A stretch of DNA of 64,000 nucleotides from Acetatifactor aquisgranensis (lineage in GTDB: Bacteria; Bacillota; Clostridia; Lachnospirales; Lachnospiraceae): positions 62,001 to 126,000 of the forward strand of contig NZ_CALPDH010000015.1 of the NCBI RefSeq assembly GCF_943193215.1. Direction: 5' to 3'. Below the pieces are notes generated by a model. That model ran no database searches and was not told the origin of the DNA. It saw nothing but the letters and a program-made list of their open reading frames with translations. The position numbers and the translations under genes are program-made. This document shows, piece after piece, positions 17,841-27,022 of this stretch; within the stretch, counting starts at the first letter, position 1, and every line of letters begins with the position of its first letter.

Positions 17841-19126
17841 CCACCCGTCCTCAATACCTTTTCCTTCTCTTCAAGCTCTTGATATCTGTCATCGACTGCT
17901 TCATAATAAGCCTCACTTTTATCTACATATCTGATAATTCTGTCAATGCCTATTCCCATATCCTCCAATTGTTTTTTAATTTCTCTATGGTAGTTTTGAC
18001 TTGTTATTATCCATAGCCCACAGGGATAGTTCTCATTTGCCCCTTCTATGGACAGAACTTCCTTTTGTTTATATATCTTACCCTGTTTCTTCCTGTCATT
18101 ATCACAAAAGCATCCTATCTTATTGGCTTCCCTCCACAAAAGCGCATCTGCCACATTCTTTCCAATATCGGAAAAGCCAACGATAATGATATCTTTATAT
18201 TGCCTAATCTTTTCCAGTAAATATGACCAGTCACTTTGAACAGATAGACTTTTAGCTGCATCATACATTGCCACATAGTCGCTCTCCGCTAAAGCCTCCC
18301 TTGCCGCATTCCACCATATCTCACTTCTATTCACTCTGACATATTCCCATGGCTTAAATCGACCCGAAAAGTGGATAATCATTTCATTCTCATTCAAATC
18401 ATGGAGTTCACCCTCGCTGTATCCACCCTCTTTTAACTTCCCCTCTCTTCCAAAAAATTCCGCAAAAAAATTGTACTTTATATTTAACAGTTTTATCTTT
18501 CCGTAGCAGCACTTATTGAGGATATCATTATCCATACTCGGATATCCCTCACCGATATATGAGAGAAACTTTAAGTACAGATTGTCTTCTCTCATTTTTT
18601 TAAGATTCCACACCAATACGCCAGCATTCACGTATTTATCCATCGTTGGAAGATTGATGATTTTCTGATGTTCCAGAAACCTTTCTAACCTGCACTTTAT
18701 TCCGCAATCGGGTACACCGGCAATATAACTTCCCTCTAAATCTGTTTGAAAAAGCTCAGAAATATCAGTCCTGACTATAATGTCCCCATCCAGGAAAACA
18801 CATTTTTCTGCCTCTATCACTTCTGTCATAATAAGTCTATAATAAGATGCCATCGTATAAAAGGAAGTGAGCTTTGATTTCTCAAAGATGCTTCTTTCCA
18901 CCTCTATAAAATGTATTGAAATATTGTCAAATAAATATTCCATCTCAAGCAGCTTGTTTCTGCTGACAGGCGAAAGTGCTCCGTCACACAGGACATGAAT
19001 TCTATATTCGTATTCAGCGGCGGAAGCCTTTGCCATAGACCATATCGTAACCCGTGTCTGCAAAATATAGTTCTCATCTGTTGTCATCACGATGTCTATC
19101 TTATCAAGATTTGATTTACTTTTCAC
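17837..19126 (-). CDS. GT8-family glycosyltransferase with C-terminal Rossmann-like module
   Basis: 429 residues. The N-terminal 270 residues are GT8: DIVMTTDENYILQTRVTIWS, the metal-binding DxD in CVFLDGDIIVRTD, and YVNAGVLVWNL. The C-terminal part from about 310 (KDIIIVGFSDIGKNVADALL) is the recurring module. I prefer the GTG at 19126, which overlaps the upstream stop as GTGA, over the in-frame GTG at 19138 that lies too close to GGAGG. GT8 enzymes are retaining transferases using UDP-glucose, UDP-galactose or similar donors. Confidence 0.85.
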   Translation of the reverse strand: MKSKSNLDKIDIVMTTDENYILQTRVTIWSMAKASAAEYEYRIHVLCDGALSPVSRNKLLEMEYLFDNISIHFIEVERSIFEKSKLTSFYTMASYYRLIMTEVIEAEKCVFLDGDIIVRTDISELFQTDLEGSYIAGVPDCGIKCRLERFLEHQKIINLPTMDKYVNAGVLVWNLKKMREDNLYLKFLSYIGEGYPSMDNDILNKCCYGKIKLLNIKYNFFAEFFGREGKLKEGGYSEGELHDLNENEMIIHFSGRFKPWEYVRVNRSEIWWNAAREALAESDYVAMYDAAKSLSVQSDWSYLLEKIRQYKDIIIVGFSDIGKNVADALLWREANKIGCFCDNDRKKQGKIYKQKEVLSIEGANENYPCGLWIITSQNYHREIKKQLEDMGIGIDRIIRYVDKSEAYYEAVDDRYQELEEKEKVLRTGG

Positions 19127-19992
19127 AGTTTCTTCCACCCCTCCTCATACAGCCTTCCTCCAAACCACTTTCTAGGTGCTATTACAATCTTTTCCGGATT
19201 TGCATTCAGCCAAGCTCCCCAATAACTGAATGTGCTTTCTGCGATAATATTGTGCCTACACTTTGACATAATTGCCAGTTCTTCGTAATCTGTACATCCT
19301 TCTTCGTTCACCCAATAAATGTTTTCTCTAAAACGGTATCTTGCTTTCGCCATATGCAAATCATCTGTAAAGATAAGAAAACATGGATTCTCAATTTTCT
19401 CTTTTATACATTGTATTGCCCTGTCATAGTATTCCTGTCGGCATATTGCTATCGGATTCCGTAAGTAATCTGTAAGCCTAATATGGATGGAAACTGTATT
19501 ATCATCTCGCAGTATTTTCTTTAAATCATTCGATATGCGCACTTCTCTCTTCAGCTTAAGTTCTCTCAGCAAGCCTTCTCTGTAACCACTATAATACTTT
19601 CTGTTCATGCAATGCGCATTTACATAGGTGAACGCCCTTGGTTCCATGATGTCTTGGAGACAGTCCGTTATTCTATCTGCATCTTCTACTATTCCCCATC
19701 TACCGATTCTCTGTTTCAATAAACCATACTGAGGAACATATATTTTCCTTGTATTTTCAAGACATCTTAAACTGAATATTTTTCGTGTGTCAATGTGCTT
19801 CATGGATATCGAAAAATGTTGGATTCCCACTTCTCTTTTTACAATATCTTTCTTTTCAAAGGGAAAATCCCCCCTGTTGCAATGACGCAGGTCAAGGCAG
19901 ACCGTATGCCCTGTCCTCTGCCGCAATGCATAGGCATACGCATATTGGAACATCTGGTTTCCCAGCCCTTCCCAAATACGAACAACCACCAT
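19123..19992 (-). CDS. GT11-family alpha-1,2-fucosyltransferase-like protein
   Basis: 289 residues. WEGLGNQMFQYAYAYALR at the N-terminus, the donor-binding region SIHIRLTDYL near residue 168, FTDDLHMAK near 207 and AESTFSYWGAWLN near 253 match GT11. The usual HxRRGDY motif reads HIRLTDY here, with Gly replaced by Thr, so donor use may be altered. A good AAAGGA site precedes the ATG. It shares a four-base overlap with the GT8 gene, making the two a translationally coupled pair. Confidence 0.85.
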   Translation of the reverse strand: MVVVRIWEGLGNQMFQYAYAYALRQRTGHTVCLDLRHCNRGDFPFEKKDIVKREVGIQHFSISMKHIDTRKIFSLRCLENTRKIYVPQYGLLKQRIGRWGIVEDADRITDCLQDIMEPRAFTYVNAHCMNRKYYSGYREGLLRELKLKREVRISNDLKKILRDDNTVSIHIRLTDYLRNPIAICRQEYYDRAIQCIKEKIENPCFLIFTDDLHMAKARYRFRENIYWVNEEGCTDYEELAIMSKCRHNIIAESTFSYWGAWLNANPEKIVIAPRKWFGGRLYEEGWKKL

Positions 19993-20100
19993 GTCTCTAT
20001 TCCTTTCTGAACTTATACCCTCAAAAATAGTCCAAGTCCATTCTCCCTAAACACCCTTCACACAGATGAGAGGATTCTGCAAAATAAGAAATAAACGATA

Positions 20101-21267
20101 CTACTCACATCTTCCCAGAGCCGAAACATCAAACACATCAGCAAGTTCACTCTTTGAAATTTCATCCATAAGGTATTCTTTAATATCACTTTTTTCCGTT
20201 GACAGTAAAACTGTATATTTTTCTTTTGCCTTTGCCAGCTCCGCTATTGAAATAATGCCCTCCTCCGTTGCACAGAGATGATTATCCACAACCGCCATTT
20301 CCCGAATACCAAAAATCTCATTCAAGACGCTTTTAACAAGCCTACCCTTTTCTCCATACGGGCACACTACCAAGTTCTGCTTCCTGCCCTCTCTCTTTAT
20401 CAATCTGCCTATCGCCAAAACAGCCTCCGCAAATCCCAGCTTTCCCGATGCTCCTTGGGCCATATGTAAAACATCAAAAAAGAAGTCATCTTTTTGTATT
20501 ACCTGAGATTTATATTTTTCTGATAGGTCTATCAGCCGTCCGTTATCCATTGTCAGAATATACTTGTAGCATTCTGCCGCGACAGTCACTCCATGGACAT
20601 CCCCATCAAAGGCAAATGGATAAATACCTTCTTCTACCGCGTCCTTAGCCAGGACAATCTGTTCCTCATCCTGTTTGCAATATGCCGGATAGAAATAAAA
20701 TACCCCCCCAGATTTTTTTAGCAAATGCTCCGTTCCATACCATTTGTTGTAATCAGAGTCTCTTTTATATAGCTGTAACATAGGTTCTTCATTTATTCTA
20801 TTCCAACAAGAAAACTGCCCCGAAAAACTAAAAATCCTTTCTGCACCAATTTCTTTTCCTACAAGCACAGCCATATAGCCTCCAGCTGAATTGCCGCAAG
20901 TGACAATATGCTCTCCTTGGGTCAGGTGACGCATCAATTCAATCAATTTTGTAACAGAATTGACTTTATGATTGATTCCTTTTACATACCACTGTTTATA
21001 TATATCCCTTATAAAAATGATTTTCGAAAAGCATCTTTGTATCAATGGAGACTTCGCAACATTTTCCCATTCATATCTGTCTTTTTTGCAGATGGTATCA
21101 TAAAACGTTTCCGTTTCATCAGGAAAGTATAGACCGTTTCCAGAGAAGAATAAAATAGCATTTCCTGACTGAGAGCAAGTTGTAATAACCTTATAATTCT
21201 GTTCTTCATACATCTTTTCAACTAAAGAATTGCCATTCCATGGAAAGGGATATATCTTTTCTGCCAC
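20101..21267 (-). CDS. Alpha/beta-hydrolase-like protein with C-terminal Rossmann-like module
   Basis: 388 residues from a GTG at 21267 that follows GGGGGAAGAA; a longer frame to 21390 would lie inside the next gene and looks spurious. The serine-hydrolase elbow GNSAGGYMAVLVG lies near residue 150, then FSFSGQFS and FDGDVHGVTV, where the His may complete the triad. From about 300, QNLVVCPYGEKGRLVKSVLN is the recurring module. An esterase or acyltransferase acting on the glycan is likely but unproven. A seven-G run (20703-20709) lies in KKSGGVFYF and is in frame. Confidence 0.7.
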   Translation of the reverse strand: MAEKIYPFPWNGNSLVEKMYEEQNYKVITTCSQSGNAILFFSGNGLYFPDETETFYDTICKKDRYEWENVAKSPLIQRCFSKIIFIRDIYKQWYVKGINHKVNSVTKLIELMRHLTQGEHIVTCGNSAGGYMAVLVGKEIGAERIFSFSGQFSCWNRINEEPMLQLYKRDSDYNKWYGTEHLLKKSGGVFYFYPAYCKQDEEQIVLAKDAVEEGIYPFAFDGDVHGVTVAAECYKYILTMDNGRLIDLSEKYKSQVIQKDDFFFDVLHMAQGASGKLGFAEAVLAIGRLIKREGRKQNLVVCPYGEKGRLVKSVLNEIFGIREMAVVDNHLCATEEGIISIAELAKAKEKYTVLLSTEKSDIKEYLMDEISKSELADVFDVSALGRCE

Positions 21268-21280
21268 TTCTTCCCCCCGC

Positions 21281-21757
21281 CTACATCTCATACAGAATAT
21301 TTTCCAATGAAACAACAGGGCAGTCCAGCTTCCTGCCAAGCTGCTCCTCCACTTCGTCAAAATAGGTGATGGCTGTGACCACGACCGCATCTACATCTCC
21401 CAGTTCCGATTCCAATGGAAGGACATCCACATCCGCGTAGATAGAGCCAGCGCTCCTGTCGATGGCATAGGCCACCTGCACCCCTGTGCCCTTGAGCTCA
21501 TCCAGCAATGTTTCCCCTGCATAGCTCATTCCATAAATGGCAATCTTTCTATATCCGTTCGCTTCAAAATACGATGCCAGATGCTTCCCTTCCTGCTTCA
21601 CCTTCACCCATTGGTTCATCATCAAAAACAGAGCCAGATGCTTGTCCGACATCATCTGTAGCTTCTCGCCCTTCTCCGATGCCGTCTTTCCTACTGCCGC
21701 CGCTCCCACTGCAGCCCCTGCTAACGCCGACAGTACTGAAATAATCCCTTTTTTCAT
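21281..21757 (-). CDS. Free-standing Rossmann-like module with N-terminal hydrophobic segment
   Basis: 158 residues. Residues 1-25 (ISVLSALAGAAVGAAAVG) are hydrophobic and could anchor the protein in the membrane. Residues 68-158 (RKIAIYGMSYAGETLLDEL onward, ending VVVTAITYFDEVEEQL and VSLENILYEM) are the same module found fused to transferases here. No catalytic residues stand out beyond the glycine-containing loop. AAGGAG precedes the ATG. A scaffold or regulatory role is conceivable. Confidence 0.7.
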   Translation of the reverse strand: MKKGIISVLSALAGAAVGAAAVGKTASEKGEKLQMMSDKHLALFLMMNQWVKVKQEGKHLASYFEANGYRKIAIYGMSYAGETLLDELKGTGVQVAYAIDRSAGSIYADVDVLPLESELGDVDAVVVTAITYFDEVEEQLGRKLDCPVVSLENILYEM

Positions 21758-21799
21758 TGACGACTCCTTTCGCCTGCATAGCCTTTTCCGTTTCCGGCC

Positions 21800-22978
21800 T
21801 CAATCCCTCTGCTGTAGTTTTATCACGCGTGTATATATCTTTTCCATTTTTTTGGAGTAGCTCTCTAAGTCCAATCCCTCTATCTTTTTCCTTGCCCTTA
21901 TGGACACAAGCTCTTTTTGTCCCGGCTCCATCCTCAGGACTCTGTCCACACATCTGCATAGCTGTCCCGGATTGTTTCTTTCCACAAGGTATCCGTTCAC
22001 GCCATCCTGGATGAACTGCTCCAGGCTGCTGCCGTCCGTTCCAATCACAATCTTCCCCAGCGACATCGCCTCGGCACATGCATTGGGGAAATTGTCCGCC
22101 AACGAAGGCATCAATATCAACTCCGCACCATCAATTACAGGCAGCAACCTCTCCTTAGGCAACAAACCCAGAAAGACCACCCTACTGCCATGCTCTCCTG
22201 CCGCCTCCATTAGCTCGTCAGAGACCAGAACCCCCTCATGCCGATTTATCCCACCTGCAAAGACAATATGTATTTCCCGATATCTGTCCAATATTTCGTG
22301 CAGCATATCCCTGATGACATATATCCCCTTATCTACTGTCATGCGTCCAAAGAACAGAAGATACCTCTTTGATTCCAATCTGCTCCGGAGGATACTGTCG
22401 TCCCATTTCGTCTCTTCCTGACGGAAGGGGGTCTCCATCACGACCACAGCCCTCTGAATGTCCTTCTCCAGTCCTGCTGCCGTAATCCTGCTGGGCGCGA
22501 ACACGAAGTTCATCCTTTTTGCAGCCAGGTATTCCACCGCTTCCAGCAGGAACCTTTTCCCGGTAGAAAAGTTATTGGACAACTGTACTTTTGTATAGGA
22601 CGACATACGCATCACTGCCGGTATGCCACATGGATGCAGCAGCCCTACCCCGAACCAGCCCGTATACTGCACGATATCAATCGCTTTCTCACAGTCCAGT
22701 TTTTGGACGTATCTCCTCACTGCCAACTCCCGCTTTAGGATATCTATCAGCATAGCCCCTGCGGCCTTCTCTTCTATCCCCTGGCCAACACGGACAGATA
22801 TCACGTCCAATCCCTGATATCTCCATCGGCGCTCACGGCCTGCACATGCCAGAATCCTCACACTGTGCCCTCGTTGCTGCATCCCCAGTGCGCTTTTATA
22901 GACAGCACCAGGCATTCCGCCTAACGCCGTATCCCTTTCATCATTTGCAAATAGACCAGTTACAAATAAGATGTTCAT
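21800..22978 (-). CDS. GT4-family glycosyltransferase
   Basis: 392 residues, GT-B fold. N-terminal LFVTGLFANDERDTALGGMPG is the acceptor-side glycine-rich loop. LLFFGRMTVDKGIYVI near 205 and LILMPSLADNFPNACAEAMSLG near 290-310 form the donor site with the two conserved Glu/Asp positions. It lies downstream of the UDP-glucuronate epimerase gene in the same direction. Confidence 0.85.
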   Translation of the reverse strand: MNILFVTGLFANDERDTALGGMPGAVYKSALGMQQRGHSVRILACAGRERRWRYQGLDVISVRVGQGIEEKAAGAMLIDILKRELAVRRYVQKLDCEKAIDIVQYTGWFGVGLLHPCGIPAVMRMSSYTKVQLSNNFSTGKRFLLEAVEYLAAKRMNFVFAPSRITAAGLEKDIQRAVVVMETPFRQEETKWDDSILRSRLESKRYLLFFGRMTVDKGIYVIRDMLHEILDRYREIHIVFAGGINRHEGVLVSDELMEAAGEHGSRVVFLGLLPKERLLPVIDGAELILMPSLADNFPNACAEAMSLGKIVIGTDGSSLEQFIQDGVNGYLVERNNPGQLCRCVDRVLRMEPGQKELVSIRARKKIEGLDLESYSKKMEKIYTRVIKLQQRD

Positions 22979-23020
22979 GCCCTGTCAGATTCTCCTGTCC
23001 GAAACATTCCCTTGCTTAAG

Positions 23021-24082
23021 TCACCTATAATAATCCGAGTACCACTCCACGAACCGTTTCAGCCCTTCCTGCAAACCGGTTTTCGGCCTGAAGCCGAAAT
23101 CCCTCTCTGTCTCCGATATGTCGGCATATGTGCTTTCCACATCCCCGGGCTGCATCCCCACCAGCCTCATCTGAGAGCCCAAATCGAACCCGGCCCCCAA
23201 CAGGCCGGCGCGTTCAAGCTCCCCGCACAGCAGATGGACAAAATCCAGCAGTTTCACCGGGGAATGGTTCCCTATGTTGTACACTTTATACCTCACTGAA
23301 TCTTCATCTTCCCGGGGGGCGCGCTCCATTGCTGACCTTATTCCCGCCACAACGTCATCTATATAGGTGAAGTCCCTTCTACAGTTGCCGTAATTATAGA
23401 CTTGTATCGTCTTTCCGGAGGTAAGCCTGTTGGAGAAATCAAAATATGCCATATCCGGCCTCCCTGCAGGGCCATACACCGTGAAGAACCGGAGCCCCGT
23501 CATCGGTATCCCGTATAGTTTTGCATAGGAATATGCCAGTAGCTCGTCCGCCTTTTTCGTAGCTGCGTACAACGAGACCGGACAATCCGTCCTGTCACTT
23601 GTGGAATAAGGTATGGATTTGCTGTTCCCGTACACAGAAGAAGAGCTCGCGAACAAAAAATGCTCCACTCCCCCATCCCCGCTGCTGTGCCTGCAGGCCT
23701 CCAGCATGTTGAAGAAGCCTGTTATATTCGATTCAATATATGTACCAGGGTTTTCTATGCTGTGCCTCACCCCGGCCTGTGCCGCCAGATTGACTGCTAC
23801 AGTTGGCTTATATTTTCTGAATGCTTCCCTGACTAAGTCCTGCTCAGCGATACTCCCCCTGATGAACGTGAACCTGCTCCCCCGCCCTGCGGCGGACTGC
23901 ACGAGCCCTAGCCTGTGCTCCTTCAAAGCAACATCGTAATAGTCGTTCATGTTGTCGATGCCCACGATGTGCACACCTTTTGTCTCCCGCAGCAGTTCCA
24001 CCGCAAGGGCTGCGCCGATGAAGCCGGCACACCCCGTAATCAGAATCGTTTTTCCGTCCAGCGACATGTCCTTTTCCAACAT
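23021..24082 (-). CDS. UDP-glucuronate 4-epimerase-like SDR
   Basis: 353 residues. TGCAGFIGAALAVELL near residue 16, the diagnostic GIDNMNDYYDVALKEHRL near 41-58, SSSSVYGNS near 140, YAATKKADE near 166-174 (Tyr/Lys) and GRPDMAYFDF are all typical of enzymes converting UDP-GlcA to UDP-GalA. AAAGGA lies seven bases before the ATG. With two amidotransferases next door, the product may be amidated to a uronamide. Confidence 0.85.
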   Translation of the reverse strand: MLEKDMSLDGKTILITGCAGFIGAALAVELLRETKGVHIVGIDNMNDYYDVALKEHRLGLVQSAAGRGSRFTFIRGSIAEQDLVREAFRKYKPTVAVNLAAQAGVRHSIENPGTYIESNITGFFNMLEACRHSSGDGGVEHFLFASSSSVYGNSKSIPYSTSDRTDCPVSLYAATKKADELLAYSYAKLYGIPMTGLRFFTVYGPAGRPDMAYFDFSNRLTSGKTIQVYNYGNCRRDFTYIDDVVAGIRSAMERAPREDEDSVRYKVYNIGNHSPVKLLDFVHLLCGELERAGLLGAGFDLGSQMRLVGMQPGDVESTYADISETERDFGFRPKTGLQEGLKRFVEWYSDYYR

Positions 24083-24155
24083 ATAAGAGTCCTTTCCCAG
24101 TAAGCCGCTGTCTGTCCACAGAAGATAATGGTATGAACGGATGCAGACTCACGCT

Positions 24156-24610
24156 TTATTTATATGCAACGATAATGCACCTGTTTTCATCGGAAGCTTT
24201 CCCGCCTATTTCGCAGATTGCCTCAAATAGCTGAGGGCTGACTTCCCGTCCGATTTCAGGATAGTGTTTCGGCCATACCTCCTGCACGTTCTGTACGGAA
24301 TGTACAAAATACCCGGCGGCTTTGAAAAGATTTCCAAGGGTCAGGCAGTTCTATGTATAGAGGTGGTTATTGGGTTCGCTCCTGACATATTCCGTGCTGC
24401 AGGATTCGTTCGGAACATGGAACACTGCTTTGCCATTTTCCTTCAGCTTGTTTCTCAGCTCCCTCAGCGCCCCAAGCGGGTTCTCGACATGTTCCAGGGT
24501 ATGTGTGGAAATGATGACGTCCGCGTATCCGTCCGGAACATCACATATCCTCTTCACGCCATATATCCCTCCAAACTGTACGCAAGAGTTTTTCCCTTGC
24601 AGTGTCCCCT
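24156..24610 (-). pseudogene. SAM-methyltransferase remnant (5' truncated, amber codon)
   Basis: The minus frame reads ADVIISTHTLEHVENPLGAL, then REL, KAVFHVPNE and NNHLYT, then a TAG at 24351-24353. It continues NCLTLGNLFKAAGYFVHSVQ and on to a TAA at 24156-24158. Relatives I recall have Trp at the amber position (HLYTWN), so one base change is enough. The N-terminal half with the SAM-binding loop is missing, and the left-over frame overlaps the end of the asparagine-synthetase gene. It is a decayed remnant. Confidence 0.7.
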
Positions 24611-26259
24611 GCCCCCAAATAATCCGTTGGCATGTTGAACCCCTGTTTTTTCCTATAGGCAATCCCTCTCCCCAATTCCTCCTGATATGCTTTCTTCAGC
24701 AGGCCTTTCAACAGTCCACACGGACACCTGTCTTCCTGGGACAGTCCAAATGCAAATTCGATAATCTCCCTGTCCAGCAGCGGCACCCTCGTCTCCAGGG
24801 AAACGGCCATACTGGCTCTGTCGACTTTAGTCAGTACCGAACCTGGCAGATATGTCTTGAAGTCCAGGTACTGCCCTCTGGTGATTGCAGGAAGGTCCTT
24901 CACATAATATTTTCTCATATGCCAGAATCTGTCATAGTCTTTCGGTATGCCAAGCTTTTTCCTCAATGCGCGGTCGCCGCTCGACAGCGGCTCCCCATAA
25001 GAGCTCAGCAGACAGCTTAAATCATCCATGAAAACAGTTTCCCAGCCTGTGAAAGCCCTTCTACGGTTCAGATGCTGGAATATGCCGGATACCAACAAAT
25101 TGTCAATGCCATTCTTTTCTCTTTCCTGAAGCATGGTATATCTTGGATATCCCCCGAAAACCTCATCTCCCCCGTCTCCTGTCAATACCACATCCACCTT
25201 CTCTTTTGCCAGAGACGACACAAGATACGTCGGGAAAGCAGAAACATCCGCGAACGGCTCATCATACCACTCGCGTATCTTGCCAACAAGCATGGTGCAG
25301 TCTTTTCTTTGGAAAACCCTTTGGTTCATCGTCAGGCCATATTTATCCACCAGACTCTGCGCATACCTCAGTTCATCATATCTCCTGTCCGCAAATCCCA
25401 TGGAAAACGTTTCTATCTTCGGATTCTGCAGACTGCTCTCATAGGTGACAATACTCGAATCAATCCCTCCGCTCAGGAAGGTTCCGACTGGCACATCCGC
25501 TGTCATGTGCCTCCTAACAGACATTCTGATAAGGTTTCTGAGTTCTTCTACCAGTTCATCTGCCTTTTTCCGCTTTCCCTCGGCACCGCTTACCCTCAGC
25601 TTCCAATAGGCTTCCCTTACAGATATCTTCTTTTTCCTCAGACTATACACCAGACGGTGAGCTGGTTCGAGCTTGAATATGTTCTTATAGACAGTTTTTG
25701 GTTCAGGTATGTATGAATAATTCAGGTAGTCATAAATAGCAGTATCATCCTTCTGCAGCTTCATATCCGTACAGAGATGGATGATTCCCTTCATCTCTGA
25801 CGCAAACGCAAAATCACTTTCCAGGCAATAGTAATACAGTGGTTTAATGCCTGCTCTGTCACGGTAGAGCTTTATCGTCTCATCGCGGAAGTCATATATG
25901 GCCAATGCAAACATTCCATCTATCCTGTCGATAAATCTGTCTCCCCAGGCAAGATACGCATTCAAAATGACCTCTGTATCCGATTCCGAACGGAATCGAA
26001 ACCTCATCTTTTCCAATTCCGCTTTCAGTCCCTGATAACCGTAAATTTCACCATTATAGACAATCCCCACGCGCCCATCTTCGGAAAACATCGGCTGCAT
26101 GCCGTTTTCAGACAAATCCATAATTGCAAGACGCGCAAATGCCAAAGTAAAACCAGGTCTTTCAACAATCCTGATGCCGTCTGGCCCTCTGTGCTGCATA
26201 TGCGCGATTCCTGCCCCATAATCCCAACCTGTGTTGTTTCCGCCTAAAATGCCACACAT
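24541..26259 (-). CDS. Asparagine-synthetase-like glutamine amidotransferase 1
   Basis: 572 residues starting MCGILGGNN, with Cys2 exposed as the class II glutaminase nucleophile; GGAGG lies about ten bases upstream of the ATG at 26259. The N-terminal Ntn domain (MQHRGPDG, YNGEIYGYQGL, SESDTEVIL) is followed by the synthetase domain with the ATP pyrophosphatase loop LSGGIDSSIV near 258 and LTGDGGDEVFGGYPRY. In glycan clusters such enzymes usually amidate uronic acids or other sugar carboxylates rather than aspartate. The C-terminus is intact. Confidence 0.85.
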   Translation of the reverse strand: MCGILGGNNTGWDYGAGIAHMQHRGPDGIRIVERPGFTLAFARLAIMDLSENGMQPMFSEDGRVGIVYNGEIYGYQGLKAELEKMRFRFRSESDTEVILNAYLAWGDRFIDRIDGMFALAIYDFRDETIKLYRDRAGIKPLYYYCLESDFAFASEMKGIIHLCTDMKLQKDDTAIYDYLNYSYIPEPKTVYKNIFKLEPAHRLVYSLRKKKISVREAYWKLRVSGAEGKRKKADELVEELRNLIRMSVRRHMTADVPVGTFLSGGIDSSIVTYESSLQNPKIETFSMGFADRRYDELRYAQSLVDKYGLTMNQRVFQRKDCTMLVGKIREWYDEPFADVSAFPTYLVSSLAKEKVDVVLTGDGGDEVFGGYPRYTMLQEREKNGIDNLLVSGIFQHLNRRRAFTGWETVFMDDLSCLLSSYGEPLSSGDRALRKKLGIPKDYDRFWHMRKYYVKDLPAITRGQYLDFKTYLPGSVLTKVDRASMAVSLETRVPLLDREIIEFAFGLSQEDRCPCGLLKGLLKKAYQEELGRGIAYRKKQGFNMPTDYLGAGDTAREKLLRTVWRDIWREEDM

Positions 26260-26302
26260 GAATCCATTTCCTCCGTCATCGCCACCGCAAGAATAAAGAA
26301 AC

Positions 26303-27022
26303 TTATCCTGCCACTTTTTGGGCATAAATCAGCCCCATTCCATTTTCTTTCTCAAAAAAGAAATAAGAATACCCCAATCCGTCAATGAAATCTGTAATCT
26401 TCTTAAATCCTTCATAATGCCATTCCAGCATAATCACTTTGAATCTCCCTAAAATCCCGGCCGCATTCAGTTCCTCTATGATGCTGTATTCCTCTCCCTC
26501 ACAATCCATCTTCAGAATATAGTTATGATTCGGATATTGATTCATTGCATTTCCCAAAACTTGCGATGCCATTTTTACTTCTATTTCTTCCAATCTGTTG
26601 TTGTCTGCATGCGCCAGCCCCAATGCATCGTAATATGCATAGGCTTGTTCCCACATATCCATGTTGGTACTCTGTCCACAGGTCATTCCTTCATTAAAGA
26701 TGATTTTCCTTTTTTCCTCTTGTTTGCTCAAGCCATATTGGCAGATTTCATACCGCCCCTTTTCACCACACTTCCCCAGATTCTCAACCGCCAGCTGGAA
26801 TGTCTCTCGAAAGGGTTCATATCCATATACTTTTTCGACATTTTTATTTTCCAGAAAAAACAAAGTAGCGTCCCCGATATTCATGCCAACATCAAAAACG
26901 ATATCCTTTCTGGTGTTGCTTATATAATAGCGATAAATCTTTCCAACCAGTACTTCATATGCGTTATAAAACTGGTCAGCACTTGCTATGCACAGAGTTA
27001 CCCCCCCAAAGTGATTTCCCAT
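26303..27022 (-). CDS. FkbM-family methyltransferase, split from the upstream GT2 gene at a G7 tract
   Basis: 239 residues if started at the ATG 27022. IVFDVGMNIGDATLFFLENK near residue 45, VYGYEPFRETFQLA and LKMDCEGEEYSIIEEL give the FkbM SAM fold. It lacks its own N-terminal module. Its frame opens inside the last codons of the GT2 gene, and the seven-G run at 27001-27007 is the point where adding one G would fuse the two. The segment just after the tract (VTLCIASADQFYNAYEVLV) reads as a natural interdomain linker. The separate product may be made by coupled initiation. Confidence 0.75.
   Translation of the reverse strand: MGNHFGGVTLCIASADQFYNAYEVLVGKIYRYYISNTRKDIVFDVGMNIGDATLFFLENKNVEKVYGYEPFRETFQLAVENLGKCGEKGRYEICQYGLSKQEEKRKIIFNEGMTCGQSTNMDMWEQAYAYYDALGLAHADNNRLEEIEVKMASQVLGNAMNQYPNHNYILKMDCEGEEYSIIEELNAAGILGRFKVIMLEWHYEGFKKITDFIDGLGYSYFFFEKENGMGLIYAQKVAG

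Noticed and set aside
5856..24610. Amber (TAG) as a recoded sense codon, since two genes are interrupted by it
   Set aside because: Other intact genes, including the SCIFF peptide and the module gene at 21281, end in TAG, and no recoding machinery is visible.
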